A stretch of DNA of 38,500 nt, taken from NCBI GenBank assembly GCA_009760855.2, contig WPIO01000003.1, forward strand, positions 1,242,501 to 1,281,000, read 5' to 3'. Below are positions 1-10,460 of the stretch, piece after piece; position 1 is the stretch's first letter; every line of letters starts with the position of its first letter. The stretch is from Cristatella mucedo. Lineage: Eukaryota; Bryozoa; Phylactolaemata; Cristatellidae. Both the position numbers and the translations under genes were made by a program. Below the pieces are notes generated by a model that made no database searches, was not told where the DNA came from, and was given only the letters and a program-made list of their open reading frames with translations.

Positions 1-179
1 CACAAACTCTCTCCCCTTCCACTCTCTCCTCTCCCTCTGTCTCTTCCTTCCAAGTGTGCATGCGGTGCGTGAGCAAGTTTAGTGCACATATTTATATGTG
101 CAAGAGTGTTTCGGTAAGAATGTGCTAATGAATTGTAGGTCTATATGGAAGCTGCTGCCGGAGCGCTGTCAACTGCCAA

Positions 180-555
<376 letters not shown>

Positions 556-665
556 CTCCCTTGATCGCTGGTGTTTTCTCTCAGACAAAATTCACAAGTT
601 GAGAGTCAAGAATGCTCAAATGGACAGTCCGTGTCGTTGGCCAGTATGAGTACCACCATGTAGAG

Positions 666-834
666 CAGTGGTTCTCAGCCTTTGGGTCACGACTCCTTTG
701 GGTGCCGAACTACCCTTTTACAGGGTCGCCTAAGACCATCGGAAAACACGCATTTCCACATTTTGCACACAATAATTTTATGGTTGGGGGTCGCCACAAC
801 ATGATGAACTTTATTAAACGGTCTCTGCAATAGG
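666..834 (+). mobile_element. SPIN-like hAT MITE, short form, right end lost (copy a)
   Basis: It begins with the terminus CAGTGGTTCTCAGCC. The family landmarks follow in order: a GGGTCACGAC block, GTCGCCTAAGACCATCGG, AATAATTTTATGGTTGGGGG, TCGCCACAACATG and TTATTAAA. It stops near GCAATAGG, without the expected closing GGTTGAGAACCACTG. No coding capacity is present, so it is non-autonomous. The internal block found in the 330-bp copies is missing. Confidence 0.85.
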
Positions 835-2019
835 TAATCCACAAAAAAAGAAATCAGATGCCATCCATTATGGACAACGTCACCAAGCCCGATCAGATGC
901 AGATGCAAGTTCAACTGCTCTTGCACTGCTAGGGTGGCCAAAAGAATATATGGTTAAAAGAGTGAACAGCTACTTCGTACAGCGCTCTGTGCAGCTCAGT
1001 GGTATTAGCAATGGTCCACAGACGCAGAGGCTGCCGGTTGGGTCTTTCGGAAGTGTAAACCTAATCACCAACAATGATTTGAGCCAGGTGCCAGCACTCT
1101 CGCAAGCTCTAGTTTTGCCTAGGGCAACAAGCTCCAGTTAAAGGAATCATACGGCTTGTACGGTAAGGCACCATAAGCAAATGATCACGTAAGGCCGCTT
1201 TACTTAACCAGTTACTCCAACAGCCATGTGCAGACTATGGACTTCATTCAAATGGTGATGCAACCATGCGAACAGCTGGTTATCTATAGATGTCAGGCAG
1301 ACACGAAAACAGATAAGAAGAGCCTCGACTTGAGTTGCTAGTAATAAATGGCATGCAATTTTGACTTCTATTCAATTGCCGTATCATAAGAATCTAGTGG
1401 AAATATTAAGAACGAACCTCTGCATGAAAACACCAATCGATGAAGCTATCTAAGGCGGAAATTAATAAGCACCTCAGAGGCTCAGCCGATCCGTCGAACA
1501 AAAACGAACGGGAAACATTAGAACTTCACTTCCTAGCTGGTATGCGTATACATATGGTCAGCAGGAACGATGCAGCGCCGAAGTAGCTAAGCTATGCAGT
1601 GCGGAATCACGAAGGCATCTACACACCGAACCATCTAAGACAACCAAAAGAGCAGAGCGCCGAGATGCGACTCAAGTATCAGCCTAACATTTTCGAGTTT
1701 ACTTACGGACTTCAATGTCAAATTACGACATCTCGAAGAGTCTTAGCAAGCCGAAGACTGTCGAGCCAATGCGAAGGCTGAGCGACAAGACGGATCTTGG
1801 CGATCTCCTTAGTATCTAAGCAGACGCTTCGGCTCCTCCTGCCATCCGCGGTGAACACCTGTCGAGAATAGCGGCAGCGTCTGTGTCGTGCAGACAACGA
1901 GCTTGTCTTCTGTCACTGGCCAGCTGAGTGGGCGGGAGGCCTGAGAGCCGTCCACGAAATTGCCGAACCCGCTAGGTTCAACCAATGAAAAGGAATCGCT
2001 ACTGCTGTAGCCGGTGTGC
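835..2019. other. Unassigned intergenic stretch
   Basis: Only short open frames without protein-like composition are present on either strand. I see no repeat match to the rest of the window, no tRNA-like boxes and no splice-bounded exon that I can defend. Confidence 0.6.
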
Positions 2020-2052
2020 CTCCCCCTCCTCCTCCCCCCCCCCCCACCTCCC
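2020..2052. repeat. C-rich tract
   Basis: Pyrimidine-rich low complexity (CCTCCTCCT followed by a run of C). The Gly-rich open frames on the minus strand come from this tract. Confidence 0.9.
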
Positions 2053-2705
2053 AGGCTCCAAAGCTCCTCATTGTAACACCGGCCCCAGTCAACAATGCGG
2101 TCGTTCACCGTGCTTTACAGAAGACTAACATGCAAGAGTTGAAAGAAGATTGTTTGGCAATTTACATGTGACTGATGTAGCGGTTAAAAATAAATTTGCA
2201 CGACACGCTTACACAAGAAGCCAGAAGTGGTCCTACCTCCCTAGTATGAGCTTCGGTAAGTAATAACCCCTCGTGAGGTGTTTCTCCGGTGGACTTCGTA
2301 AAGAGCAACTATGAATCCATAAAAAACATGGAACCTGAGTACAGCTCATTAAATAATGACACGCCCCCATCGTCAGCCCTCCTCCTGATGGCAGTTGTAT
2401 AACGCTTATGCATGAGCCCTATCCTAGCATCACTCCCCAGAGAGGCACAGCTTGGGCAACGGGTATTCCAGGTTTTTTCTGCTTAACTTTTTGGCCGTGC
2501 GTATTTTTAAAATGCATTTCGGTACAAGCAGCTTACCTGGAAGCGAATAGTGCTATGAGAGAGCGGTATTTATAAGTCATTTGCAATTTTCAGACGCGGG
2601 GCCGCCAGACTGCCTGTAACTAGGGAATGCATTGCCTCTGCACAAACTGAATCCTGGTTGCTCGTCTAACCTGCGGTCGATCACGACCTCGTTCAGTCCG
2701 TATAT
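2053..2705. other. Unassigned intergenic stretch
   Basis: No supportable gene, RNA gene or recognised repeat. Confidence 0.55.
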
Positions 2706-2790
2706 TTGTGTGCGTGTGTGTGCATGTGTGTGCGTGTGTGTGCATGTGTGTGCGTGCGCGCGTGTGCAAGTGTGAGCGTGCGTGCATTCA
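2706..2790. repeat. TG-rich minisatellite, about 20-bp unit
   Basis: The unit is two TG-rich halves, one ending in GCG and one in GCATG. It occurs about twice, followed by a degenerate TGCGCGCGTG tail. Alternating purine/pyrimidine sequence gives it Z-DNA potential. Confidence 0.85.
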
Positions 2791-2794
2791 TGTG

Positions 2795-3842
2795 CGTCAC
2801 CTGGTGTCAGGAAAGCCTTTCCGAATTCCCGTGGCGGCTCCATTCGAATTTCGAGACAATTTTTGATTAGCATGAATTAAAGAGAATTTTCTGTAGATTT
2901 TGCGGTCGAATGCTGCGGTTTGCATAGACGCACCTCCGACTGGACGGGCTTAGAATGAGATCTTGGGGGCTGGGGTATCACCTTAACGAAATGGCGAGTA
3001 TATTCTCAAGGATCTCGTAAGGTTGTACTAGTCATATGAGTGTGTACAAATGGAGATACATGTAAATATATTTATACTTGTATACATACTTGTATACTTG
3101 TATACATGAATTTCGTTCTTCTTTATGCCTGGAGCTGGCATAATTGTGTAGCGCTTTGCTGGCCTTGGCTTAAGTTTAACGCGAACAAGAGCTGTTCGGC
3201 GGCGGGCAAGAACTCCTTTGTCCTGGAGCAGTGAGCCAGAGAGGAGCGTCAGTGCGGTTAGAGAGCAAGAGCTTAAGAGCAAGCCAGGAATCTCTGAGAC
3301 TAGTGGTGGCGTCTCGGCCTTTAGAATTGGTCCGATACCCGCGGGAGCTGCTGATTAATATTGGCTGGCCTGTCAACCTCGGCCATAACTCTGTCCAAAA
3401 AGAATCGTCTGGAACCCATTCACCATTCAAGCTGGACAGAGGTGCCGTTCCAGTGGCCTAGTGACGGTATTTATTCCTTGCCGTAATGGGCCGGGGTGTT
3501 GGGCCCAGTGCTACTAAGCTCTTGCCCCATCGTATCAGCTAGGTATTTAACAGTCGAGCAATGCTCACTCTTGGTCTTACGGTCTTTTGTCTTCTGTCCG
3601 GCTCCGCGCTTCGACGCCGTCGGACTCGTTTCTCTGAAAGCGATGGAGGAGGGCGGGCTGTTCGCCGGCGATAGACAGAACAGGACGAGGCAGCGCTAGG
3701 AGGATTCGGTGGACTCCACCGAATTCGGTCGTATCACGCCGGAGCTAGCATTTTGTGTTTATTTTGTGATTTGTGTGTGCTCGCTAGCACGTGGTCTCGG
3801 CATAAGGAGTTGCGGTGCAAGCTAGACGTGGTTGGTGTGTAT
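2795..3842. other. Unassigned stretch containing a perfect palindrome
   Basis: No gene is supportable. A few TTGTATACATAC-type repeats lie at about 3075-3106. A perfect 10-bp inverted repeat with a 1-nt centre (ATTCGGTGGA / TCCACCGAAT) lies at 3704-3724. Together with the adjacent 162-bp duplication and AATAAA at about 4225, this may be part of an old retroelement end, but I cannot assign a family. Confidence 0.45.
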
Positions 3843-4170
3843 GGAGTATTCCTGCCGTAAGGTGAAAACGGAGTCCTAGTTCTCCGGTCAGGGTTTAGGC
3901 TCCGGTTCGGGCTCCGTCTATTTGGGTCGTTCCCCACTACAGACGTAAGTAGCTTCAGTGTGGAGACGTGTTTCCTCAGCAAGAGTGCTTGAGGTGGCGT
4001 GTGGGGAGTATTCCTACCGCACTGGTGGAAGCGGAGTCCTAGTTCTCCGGTCAGGGTTTAGGCTCCGGTTTGGGCTCCGTCTATTTGGGTCATTACCCAC
4101 TATAGACTTAAGTAGCCTCAGTGTGGAGACGTATACCCTCCACAAGAGTGTTTGTGCTGTTGAGAGCGTG
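3843..4170. repeat. Tandem duplication, 162-bp unit, two copies
   Basis: Copy 1 is 3843-4004 and copy 2 is 4005 to about 4170. Both begin GGAGTATTCCT and share GAGTCCTAGTTCTCCGGTCA, then a stretch of TTTAGGCTCCGG with CTCCGTCTATTTGGGTC, and the block CAGTGTGGAGACGT. They differ by scattered substitutions. The apparent paired reading frames on the minus strand are the same duplication seen twice. Confidence 0.9.
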
Positions 4171-4426
4171 CGAGGAGTGTGGAGATAAAACTGAGCTAGA
4201 CGCGCAGCGACTTTGTGCACTTGCGAATAAACTCAGTAAAATCCGCAATTTGTGTGTCTCGCTTTCCAATTCACGCCGCGGACTCACGACCCTCTTTAGT
4301 AACGGTAAGTAGGTCAGCACTAGAAACGCTCATTTCGTGGCTGCCAGTTTATTTTATAGATCAGCTAATTAGGATCAGATCAAAGTGAAGTTTTACCCTG
4401 CACGTCATATGAGCCAACGGTATCTA

Positions 4427-4565
<139 letters not shown>

Positions 4566-4592
4566 CGTACGTGCTTGTGTGCACGCTTGTGT

Positions 4593-5040
4593 TCAGTGCC
4601 GGGGCAGGGCAGGGGGAATTGCCCCCTCCCCTGCCAGAGGACAGAGGAAATACCTGTATCCTGAGGCGTGTTTCCCCACGGGGCCCAAGGGGGCAGGGGC
4701 AGCGTGAAGACGCGGAGGGAACAAGTCGAATAGATTTGTCGAATTTTTATGGTAACCGTAGTTATGCCCGCGTCCATTTTTTTCTGTTTTATTGTATTCC
4801 CGTTACAGTTGTTCATGGTTTTTTCGGTTGGAAAATGATCTGGCCTAATTTTGAGCATCTATTTAGCGTGCTGGCATGTTTATTGTGCGTATTTTTTGAA
4901 TCTGTTGATTGGTCACGATAGCCATGTTTAGATGCTTACGCCCCGAAAGCAATGGACGTGTATGACTAGAATCTCACGTGATTCTTCGCTTGGAGGGGCT
5001 TTCTGTGCAGTTAACGTAAATTCAAAGACGGCAAGCTCGT
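4593..5040. other. Unassigned intergenic stretch
   Basis: Contains a short GC-rich CAGGGGC-type patch at about 4600-4710, then AT-rich sequence. No gene or repeat identified. Confidence 0.5.
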
Positions 5041-5593
5041 ATGAGAGCTCCGTGCAGACAGATCTATGGTGAGTCACTAGGTGGCGATGACGGAAAATAT
5101 TTCATAAAATTAGATGTAAGTTTGTTTTGTAAATAAAATTATCAACTAACTAAAAAGTACATTTTAATTTGTATATTTCAAAGGGTTTTCCCGATAATAG
5201 CTAAAAATAATTCTAAACTTGGCAATCACTGAGAACTAGTAAGCACACACTTGCCTTCTGAAGCAAAGTCGGAGTTTTCCATCGTTTTCATGCGAGAACG
5301 TAACTTTTCATATACAATCTTTGTTTTCTGACAGCCATTCTGGACCGGCGGCAAGTTTTCACATTATCTAATTGGGAGCAAAAATGAGAAAATCGAGCAG
5401 AATATAAGTGTACCTTATTGCAGACAGCGACGAGAGAAATGCGCAACGTACGAAGCTATTTCCGCGGCGCACTACCGAAGCTCAACGGAAACGTCGTCAA
5501 CGAAAAGCTCTGAAATGTGGGAAGAAGCTGGAGACGAAGGCCCGTATGATTAGTGATGTCTCGGAGAGCTCGGAGAGCTTGCCTTCATTATGA
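5041..5593 (+). CDS. Candidate small two-exon gene: basic 65-aa protein of unknown function
   Basis: Model: exon A 5041-5068 starts at ATG and ends before a strong donor (GTGAGT). Exon B 5424-5593 follows the acceptor TACCTTATTGCAG and ends in TGA. The 28-nt first exon leaves one base, and exon B needs two to keep its frame, so phases agree. The predicted product begins MRAPCRQIYDSDERNAQ, has a strongly basic centre (QRKRRQRKALKCGKK) like a nuclear localisation signal or nucleic-acid-binding patch, and ends in a Ser/Glu-rich tail (SESSESLPSL). ATTAAA lies about 30 bases after the stop, at the edge of a SINE. I recognise no family. The composition is protein-like, but the short length means chance cannot be excluded; a longer upstream gene is possible. 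Confidence 0.27.
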
Positions 5594-5624
5594 CATTATG
5601 CTCAAAGCAGAAAGGTTTGCTAAT

Positions 5625-5783
5625 TAAAGTTTCGCTGAATCACAAGCCTCGCTTTTACGTAGCGGCAGAAGAGCAGTCGCGCGGAGGCCATCTCTCCACT
5701 TGCAGTTGGCAAAAATGTCTTTTCTGTGTGGCACTCTAACGCACGACCTTGGTCGTGAAGTACGACCACCTTACTCCTAGTTT
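5625..5783 (-). mobile_element. SINE family 2, degenerate copy
   Basis: Read on the minus strand it has the family head (AGGAGTAAGGTGGTCGTACTTCACGACC), a decayed B-box region and the tail GCTCTTCTGCCGCTACGTAA. The same layout is seen in the better copies at 30598-30750 and 33757-33915. It is more diverged than those, particularly between head and tail. Confidence 0.6.
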
Positions 5784-5794
5784 ATAATAATATT

Positions 5795-7080
5795 AATAAT
5801 AACAATATATTTGATATAGCGCTCTCAGAGAACTCATTCTCTTTCTAGGCACTTCACATTTGCTGCAAAGGAAGCACGATGGAATGGTTAGTGGCAGCAT
5901 GCTCGATAAGCAACAAGAATAAAATGGTTAGGGGTGACGTGCACAGGGTCAGCATGCATAAGCACATGAAGGTCAAATCAAAGGGACCCACTAAATCACC
6001 GGTTCTCAACCTGTGGGTCGCGACTTCTATGGGGGTCGAACGACCCATTCACAGGGGTTGCCTAAGACCATCGGAAAACATGCATTTCCGATGATCTTTG
6101 GAATTAATGTTGCTTTTGTGACCAATCACTATGCATTAGTCATGCTCAATTTGTAACAATGAAAATATCTCCTGCATATGAGATATTCACGTTACGATTC
6201 ATAGTAGCAACTTTCCAGTTATGAAGTAGCAACGAAAATAATTTTGCGGGTGGGGATCGCCATAACATTAGGAACTGTATTAATGGGTTGTTATAGGGAT
6301 AACATAAGGAAAGTTGAGAAACACTGCACTAATACTTTGATAAATAAAGGCATTTTAGTTTCTTTTTAAATGTGTTCAAGTCAGGAGATGTCGTGGCGCA
6401 AAACTGAATTAAGTTTCACGCTTTGGGAGCATACGAACTAAAGGCACGGTCTCCAAAGGGTTTGTGATTTGTATCGGGTGTAAATAAAGTTAGATTCCGA
6501 AAAGCGGGTGGTACGACGCTTGACCTGAAACGGGGAGTAGATCTGATTGGTAGGCGGCAGCCAAAGAAGAAGGAGGCCTAAATGTGAGTAACAAAGCCTT
6601 GAAGTTGATGCCTTGCTTGACTGGGAGCCAGCGAAGATCGGCGAGAAGTGGTTTTACGTGGCAACTGCGACGCTCACGGCAGACAAGCCTAGCTGCAGAA
6701 TCTTGCACCAGCTGCAAGTGAGTGATTGCACAGGCCGGTAGACCAGCAAGCAGTGAGTTACAGAAGTCAAAACGGCATGTCACGAATGCATGGACCAATT
6801 TAGACGGGGCATCTCTGTCTAAACAATCCCGAATTTTAGAAACATGTTGTGTAGCTGAAAGAAGGCAGACTTTACCGTGAAGCTGATGCGGTCGCCTAAC
6901 GAAAGGTTACAGAAAACCCTATCGACTGATAAGCCATCGTATTAAGCATTATTGCAGCAAGCAGAATGCGTAAGGTTGGATTCACATGGACGCCTAAGCC
7001 GTTAGAAATATGCAGCTTTATTAATTTCTTGCTAAGTAAAGTCGAGTCAGGGGCTCTCGCGACATCTCTCAGTTGAATTG
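5795..7080 (-). mobile_element. CR1/L2-type LINE 3' portion (family A), split by a hAT MITE
   Basis: On the minus strand, conceptual translation gives degraded pieces of the reverse-transcriptase C-terminal region in order. These are VKSAFFQL and KIRDCLDRDAPSKLVHAFV (about 6870-6780), then FDFCNSLLAGLPACAITHLQ, QDSAARLVCRE and LLADLRWLPVKQ (about 6770-6610). Next come the end motif FGDRAF-like, APK-W and FKK-KTFLF (about 6460-6340). A 3' UTR ending in a TTCTCTGAGAGCGCTATAT tail and ATT repeats follows (about 5860-5790). Motif order is that of Jockey/CR1/L2 elements. Frameshifts and stops make it a dead copy. A SPIN-like MITE occupies 5997-6326. Confidence 0.8.
5997..6326 (+). mobile_element. 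SPIN-like hAT MITE, long form (copy b)
   Basis: The left terminus is CACCGGTTCTCAACC and the right terminus AGTTGAGAAACACTG, inverted repeats of each other with a few mismatches. The flanks CACTAAAT (5989-5996) and CACTAATA (6327-6334) fit a degenerate 8-bp hAT target duplication. This long form has an interior block (TTTGTAACAATGAAAATAT, GATATTCACGTTACGATTCA, CAGTTATGAAGTAGCAACG) that the short copies lack. It has no ORF. It is inserted in the 3' end of an older LINE. Confidence 0.88.
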
Positions 7081-7246
7081 CAGGCTTGTGTTACTAAGAT
7101 CTAAAGGCGTGGCCAGCGAATGATTTGAAGTGGGTTAGAGGCGCGGCGAAACGTGTCGAGTGGGACGTACGCGGCGGTCCCAACTAAAGACTTAGTCGCA
7201 TTCAGGATAGGCTGTCCCGATGAAAAGAAATAAAGCGAGTGTAGCA

Positions 7247-7372
7247 ATCTTTGGCCCAGTGGTTAAGGTACTCGCCTGAACCAAGGTCAAGGTGAATGTA
7301 TTCGAAGGCCGAGATCGCGGGCTCGAGCCCCGTGGCGAGTGTAATGTGCCTGAGACTCTCTTTAAGTCGATG
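7247..7372 (+). mobile_element. SINE family 1 (tRNA-derived)
   Basis: An RNA polymerase III A-box-like TGGCCCAGTGG is followed by TTAAGGTACTCGCC, the family spacer AAGGTCAAGGTGAATGTATT, and the B-box-like GGCTCGAGCCCC. The short body GTGTAATGTGCCTGAGA matches the other copies, but the LINE-like tail is truncated. The minus-strand open frame over this region is a shadow. Confidence 0.8.
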
Positions 7373-7664
7373 CGCTACTTGAAACCAGAGCGGATCGGAG
7401 CGGAGCGGTTCGAAATGGTTTGATTCGGCAGTTGCATTTGCTCGGGACGAAAAGCCCGGCGGCAGAAAATTGCTCAACGCCTGCGAGTGTATCGTTGCCA
7501 AGTAAGGAATGCTTGCACGAGCAGGTGATACGAGCACGGTCTAAACTGGACGGTAGAAATGAGTTAACTAGCTCCGCTGCACTATCCTTACGTAAGTAAC
7601 ATTTTGAGTTTGTTTACTCGTAAATATTTAGCAAAATCTTGCACAATCCGGACTACAGACATAC

Positions 7665-7791
7665 TTCATTTGCATGGCACTCCGAGAGAACTTAATCTCT
7701 ATTCAAGCGCTTCGCGTGTACCTCGGGGCTCGAGCCCAAGACCTCATCCAGACCTTGGTCGCTGAGCGAGCACCTTAACCGCTGGACCAAG
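7665..7791 (-). mobile_element. SINE family 1, reverse orientation
   Basis: Read on the minus strand: TTGGTCCAGCGGTTAAGGTG (A box), CAGCGACCAAGGTC, GGGCTCGAGCCCCG (B box), GAAGCGCTTGAATAG, then the tail AGATTAAGTTCTCTCGGAG. Same layout as the copies at 9117 and 16996. Confidence 0.8.
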
Positions 7792-7849
7792 CAGACGACA
7801 AATCATGTTCAAGGGTCCCGTCAAACTACGATTAGGGCTCTAACTATAA

Positions 7850-8134
7850 AACGTTTTCGAGAGATTGCTCAATCATGCTGGCGACGCCGACGAGGCTTCG
7901 GTGTGTGCAAAGGAGACAGACAGCTTTTTTATACAACTAAGCCCGCGGGAAAGAAACGATTCGGAAAGCATTCGCTACTGCTGCGATGGGACATGGGACA
8001 ATGAATGGCAGATTGAAAAATTAACGAAGCCGAATTATGATGAGGAAAGTGTATCCGCCGCCGAGCGAGTAAGAGAAGACGCAAGCGGAAGTGGTGGTCT
8101 GCTAATCGAGACCATTCCGCCCGTTGCCCGTTAA
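7850..8134 (+). other. Unassigned ORF of about 90 codons without an ATG
   Basis: An open frame runs from just after a TAA at 7847 to a TAA at 8132. Its composition looks protein-like: acidic patches, WDNEWQIEKL, and an end GLLIETIPPVAR. It has no in-frame ATG. I see no convincing acceptor in front of it and no polyadenylation signal close behind. If real it would be a last exon. I recognise no family, and an open frame of this length occurs by chance in a window this large. Confidence 0.2.
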
Positions 8135-9116
8135 GACATGTGCGAAAAGCTAGCACAACTAATAGTCACACTTGACATTTTTCGCTATTATATAATTTGA
8201 TATAATAATCCACCATAGCTAATATTATGCGCTAGCGAAGACCAGTGAAAAAACCCCGGTGCTTCGTTATTGGAATTTGCGAATCGGAGCGTTTTGAGAT
8301 GGAATCACGACGCTGCGACGCTGCGACGTCTCGTCTCCTTTTCGGTCTCTTGTTGTCGATTCGTTTGATAAAAATTTCCGCCGAGTTTTTAAAGTGCAAC
8401 GCTTGTTAGCTTCCTCCGTTTTTGTTTCTCTCACGATGTTACCTGCGATAGTTTAGCAGACGTTCGGTTCGATTGATTCTTACCTGAATCATAGATTTGC
8501 ATTAATTACAGAGCGTTCAGATGCTTTCACTCTTTAATTTGATCCCATCGGTCAGCGCTGACTGAGTCAGAGACTTCCGTTAATGAGAATTTTTGCTTAC
8601 GGGACGTACACGAACATCCTCCATTTACGAAATCCCCATTTAAGGGTCGTGCGGGATTCTAACTGCGACTTCTACTTACGTGACTCTCATTTACAGGACA
8701 TATTTTGACAGTTGTGTAGGTACGTTTGTTACCTTGTTTTGGGAGCTTGGTCCAGTGGCATAAAACCTTAATGTATATTTAGAGAAATTATAAAGCATTG
8801 AACCCCTAAAAACCATAAGATTAGCTGCACATTCAAGTGCAATATTATTCTGAGCTAGCCAAGATTTGGATGAGCTTTCGCCTACGTTTTTGTTGGGATA
8901 CTCACTGGGTAAAGGTTTTACCGCGACAACTGTTATTGCCCCGCAAGTGGCTGGTATACAAGCTCATGAGGATTAAAATATTGTGAGAGCATCAGACATA
9001 TTGTCTGAGTCTCCATAGTGTCTGAGATGTTATGTAAGTGACTTTCCGTGGCTGTTGCTTTCTGACAAAGAACCTATATGCAGGCCAAGAACAGTGTGTG
9101 TGATTGCGGTACACCT
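8135..9116. other. Unassigned AT-rich stretch
   Basis: No gene, tRNA-like box or match to the other repeats in this window. Confidence 0.5.
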
Positions 9117-9295
9117 CACTGGTTTGGCCCAGCGGTTAAGGTACTCGCCCAAACCAAGGTCAAGGTGAATGTATTTGATGGCCGAGATCATGGGCTCGAG
9201 CCCCGTGGCTAGTGTGAAGTGCCTGAGATTAAGATTAAGAGTACTTTTCTTGTGGCGCAACAGAAATAAATTATTCTAATTTTTTTATTTTTACA
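9117..9295 (+). mobile_element. SINE family 1, best-preserved head
   Basis: A box in GGTTTGGCCCAGCGGTTAAG, spacer CCAAGGTCAAGGTGAATG, then ATGGCCGAGATCATGG, B box GGCTCGAGCCCCG and GTGAAGTGCCTGAGATTAAG. An AT-rich, T-rich tail follows to about 9295. The middle insertion between the boxes makes it longer than a tRNA gene, and no cloverleaf acceptor stem forms. Confidence 0.85.
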
Positions 9296-9746
9296 TATGA
9301 AACATCTCTTTTTTCCTTACATCTGGGTGCGTGCAATGCCTGCCCTTGCCTGAGAACACATTTTTATAAATAGCGGCAGAGTTTGTCAACTGTAACTAGC
9401 AATACCTCATGGGCCCTCATTTCTAGCTAGATTTATTTTAAAAACAAACCTGCCAGCTGACAGCACCATGGGCCGTGCACAGTGGTATAAGGTACGCGTA
9501 AAAAAAAGCCATGCATACCGCAAGCAGCTAGCTGTCTTACCAACAGGCGGATTGCGAAGGTTGCAAGGGTCAAGTGCAAGGGTCAAGTGAAAGGGTCAAG
9601 TGCATCGGCAGTGAGCGAAACCTTGGGCGCCACCGACTCGACTCCGCCCTGGCTGAGCTGGGTAGCAATGGACCAAGCATTAAAAACAACAGCAGAAACA
9701 ACTCAGCAAAAAATATTATTCCGACGCATTCAATATCGTCTAGGCC

Positions 9747-9875
9747 GCGTCGGTTTGACCCAGAGGTTAAGGCGCTTGCCCCGACCTAGTTCTGGCCGAG
9801 GCATAACTCGAACACTGTGGCATATGTGAAGCTCCTGGGTAAAGATTAAGTTCTCTTAGGACGTTATAAAAATGA
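9747..9875 (+). mobile_element. SINE family 1 with full LINE-like tail
   Basis: GTCGGTTTGACCCAGAGGTTAAGG (A-box region), CCGAGGCATAACTCGAACACTG (decayed B box), ATATGTGAAGCTCCTGGGTA, then the tail AGATTAAGTTCTCTTAGG and CGTTATAAAAAT. The tail matches the 3' ends of the family A LINEs in this window. Confidence 0.8.
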
Positions 9876-10389
9876 TATGTTTTTGTGTGACGCCTCACAC
9901 TAAGCAGTCACGAGTTGTGCGATGTCAGAGTGTGCCTTCTCCAATCATTTATTGTTTCATTAGTTTGTATGTGAGCTTAAATAGGTGCCGTGGAGTATAT
10001 TAACGTACGGAGATTGCACGTTTGTATGAACTGGATCTAGGTAGGCATTTCGCTTTACTCGACCCTGCAGCCCTCGTGCTCCGCAGCCCTGCTCACCCAT
10101 TGCTCATCGATGTGAGCGTATGAGGTGCTCAACGCACGAGTACATGATCGCCTCAAGAGTCCCCAAAAGAGTTTGAATGCATGCTTCAGTACTGCTCCGT
10201 CGGCGGCAGTTCTAGTGGAGTCTCACGGAGGCACCAGCACGCACGTGAGCGATGAACGAGACTCTCAGTTAACTCTCTCATACGTAGATATATGCAAAAA
10301 ACTAGCGCATTGGCGAGCAAGTAATTGTAGCTACTGATTAAATGGTTACCGCATGAATGCATAATCCAACTGTTCCTTTGAAGCAAATG

Positions 10390-10460
10390 CAAAGTGCCTA
10401 GGCAGGGATAGATTTCCCTGAGAGCGCTAGATCAAATGCATTATTATTAGTACTATTTAT
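10390..10460 (+). mobile_element. LINE family A 3' tail fragment
   Basis: AAGTGCCTAGGCAGGGATAG, then TTCCCTGAGAGCGCTAGATC and TTATTATT. It matches the LINE 3' tail at 5790-5860 (read on the minus strand) and at 35525-35588. No body is detectable upstream. Confidence 0.6.

Noticed and set aside
9117-9205. tRNA gene in SINE family 1
   Set aside because: The A-to-B-box region carries an insertion that breaks the cloverleaf and recurs in most copies with this region intact.
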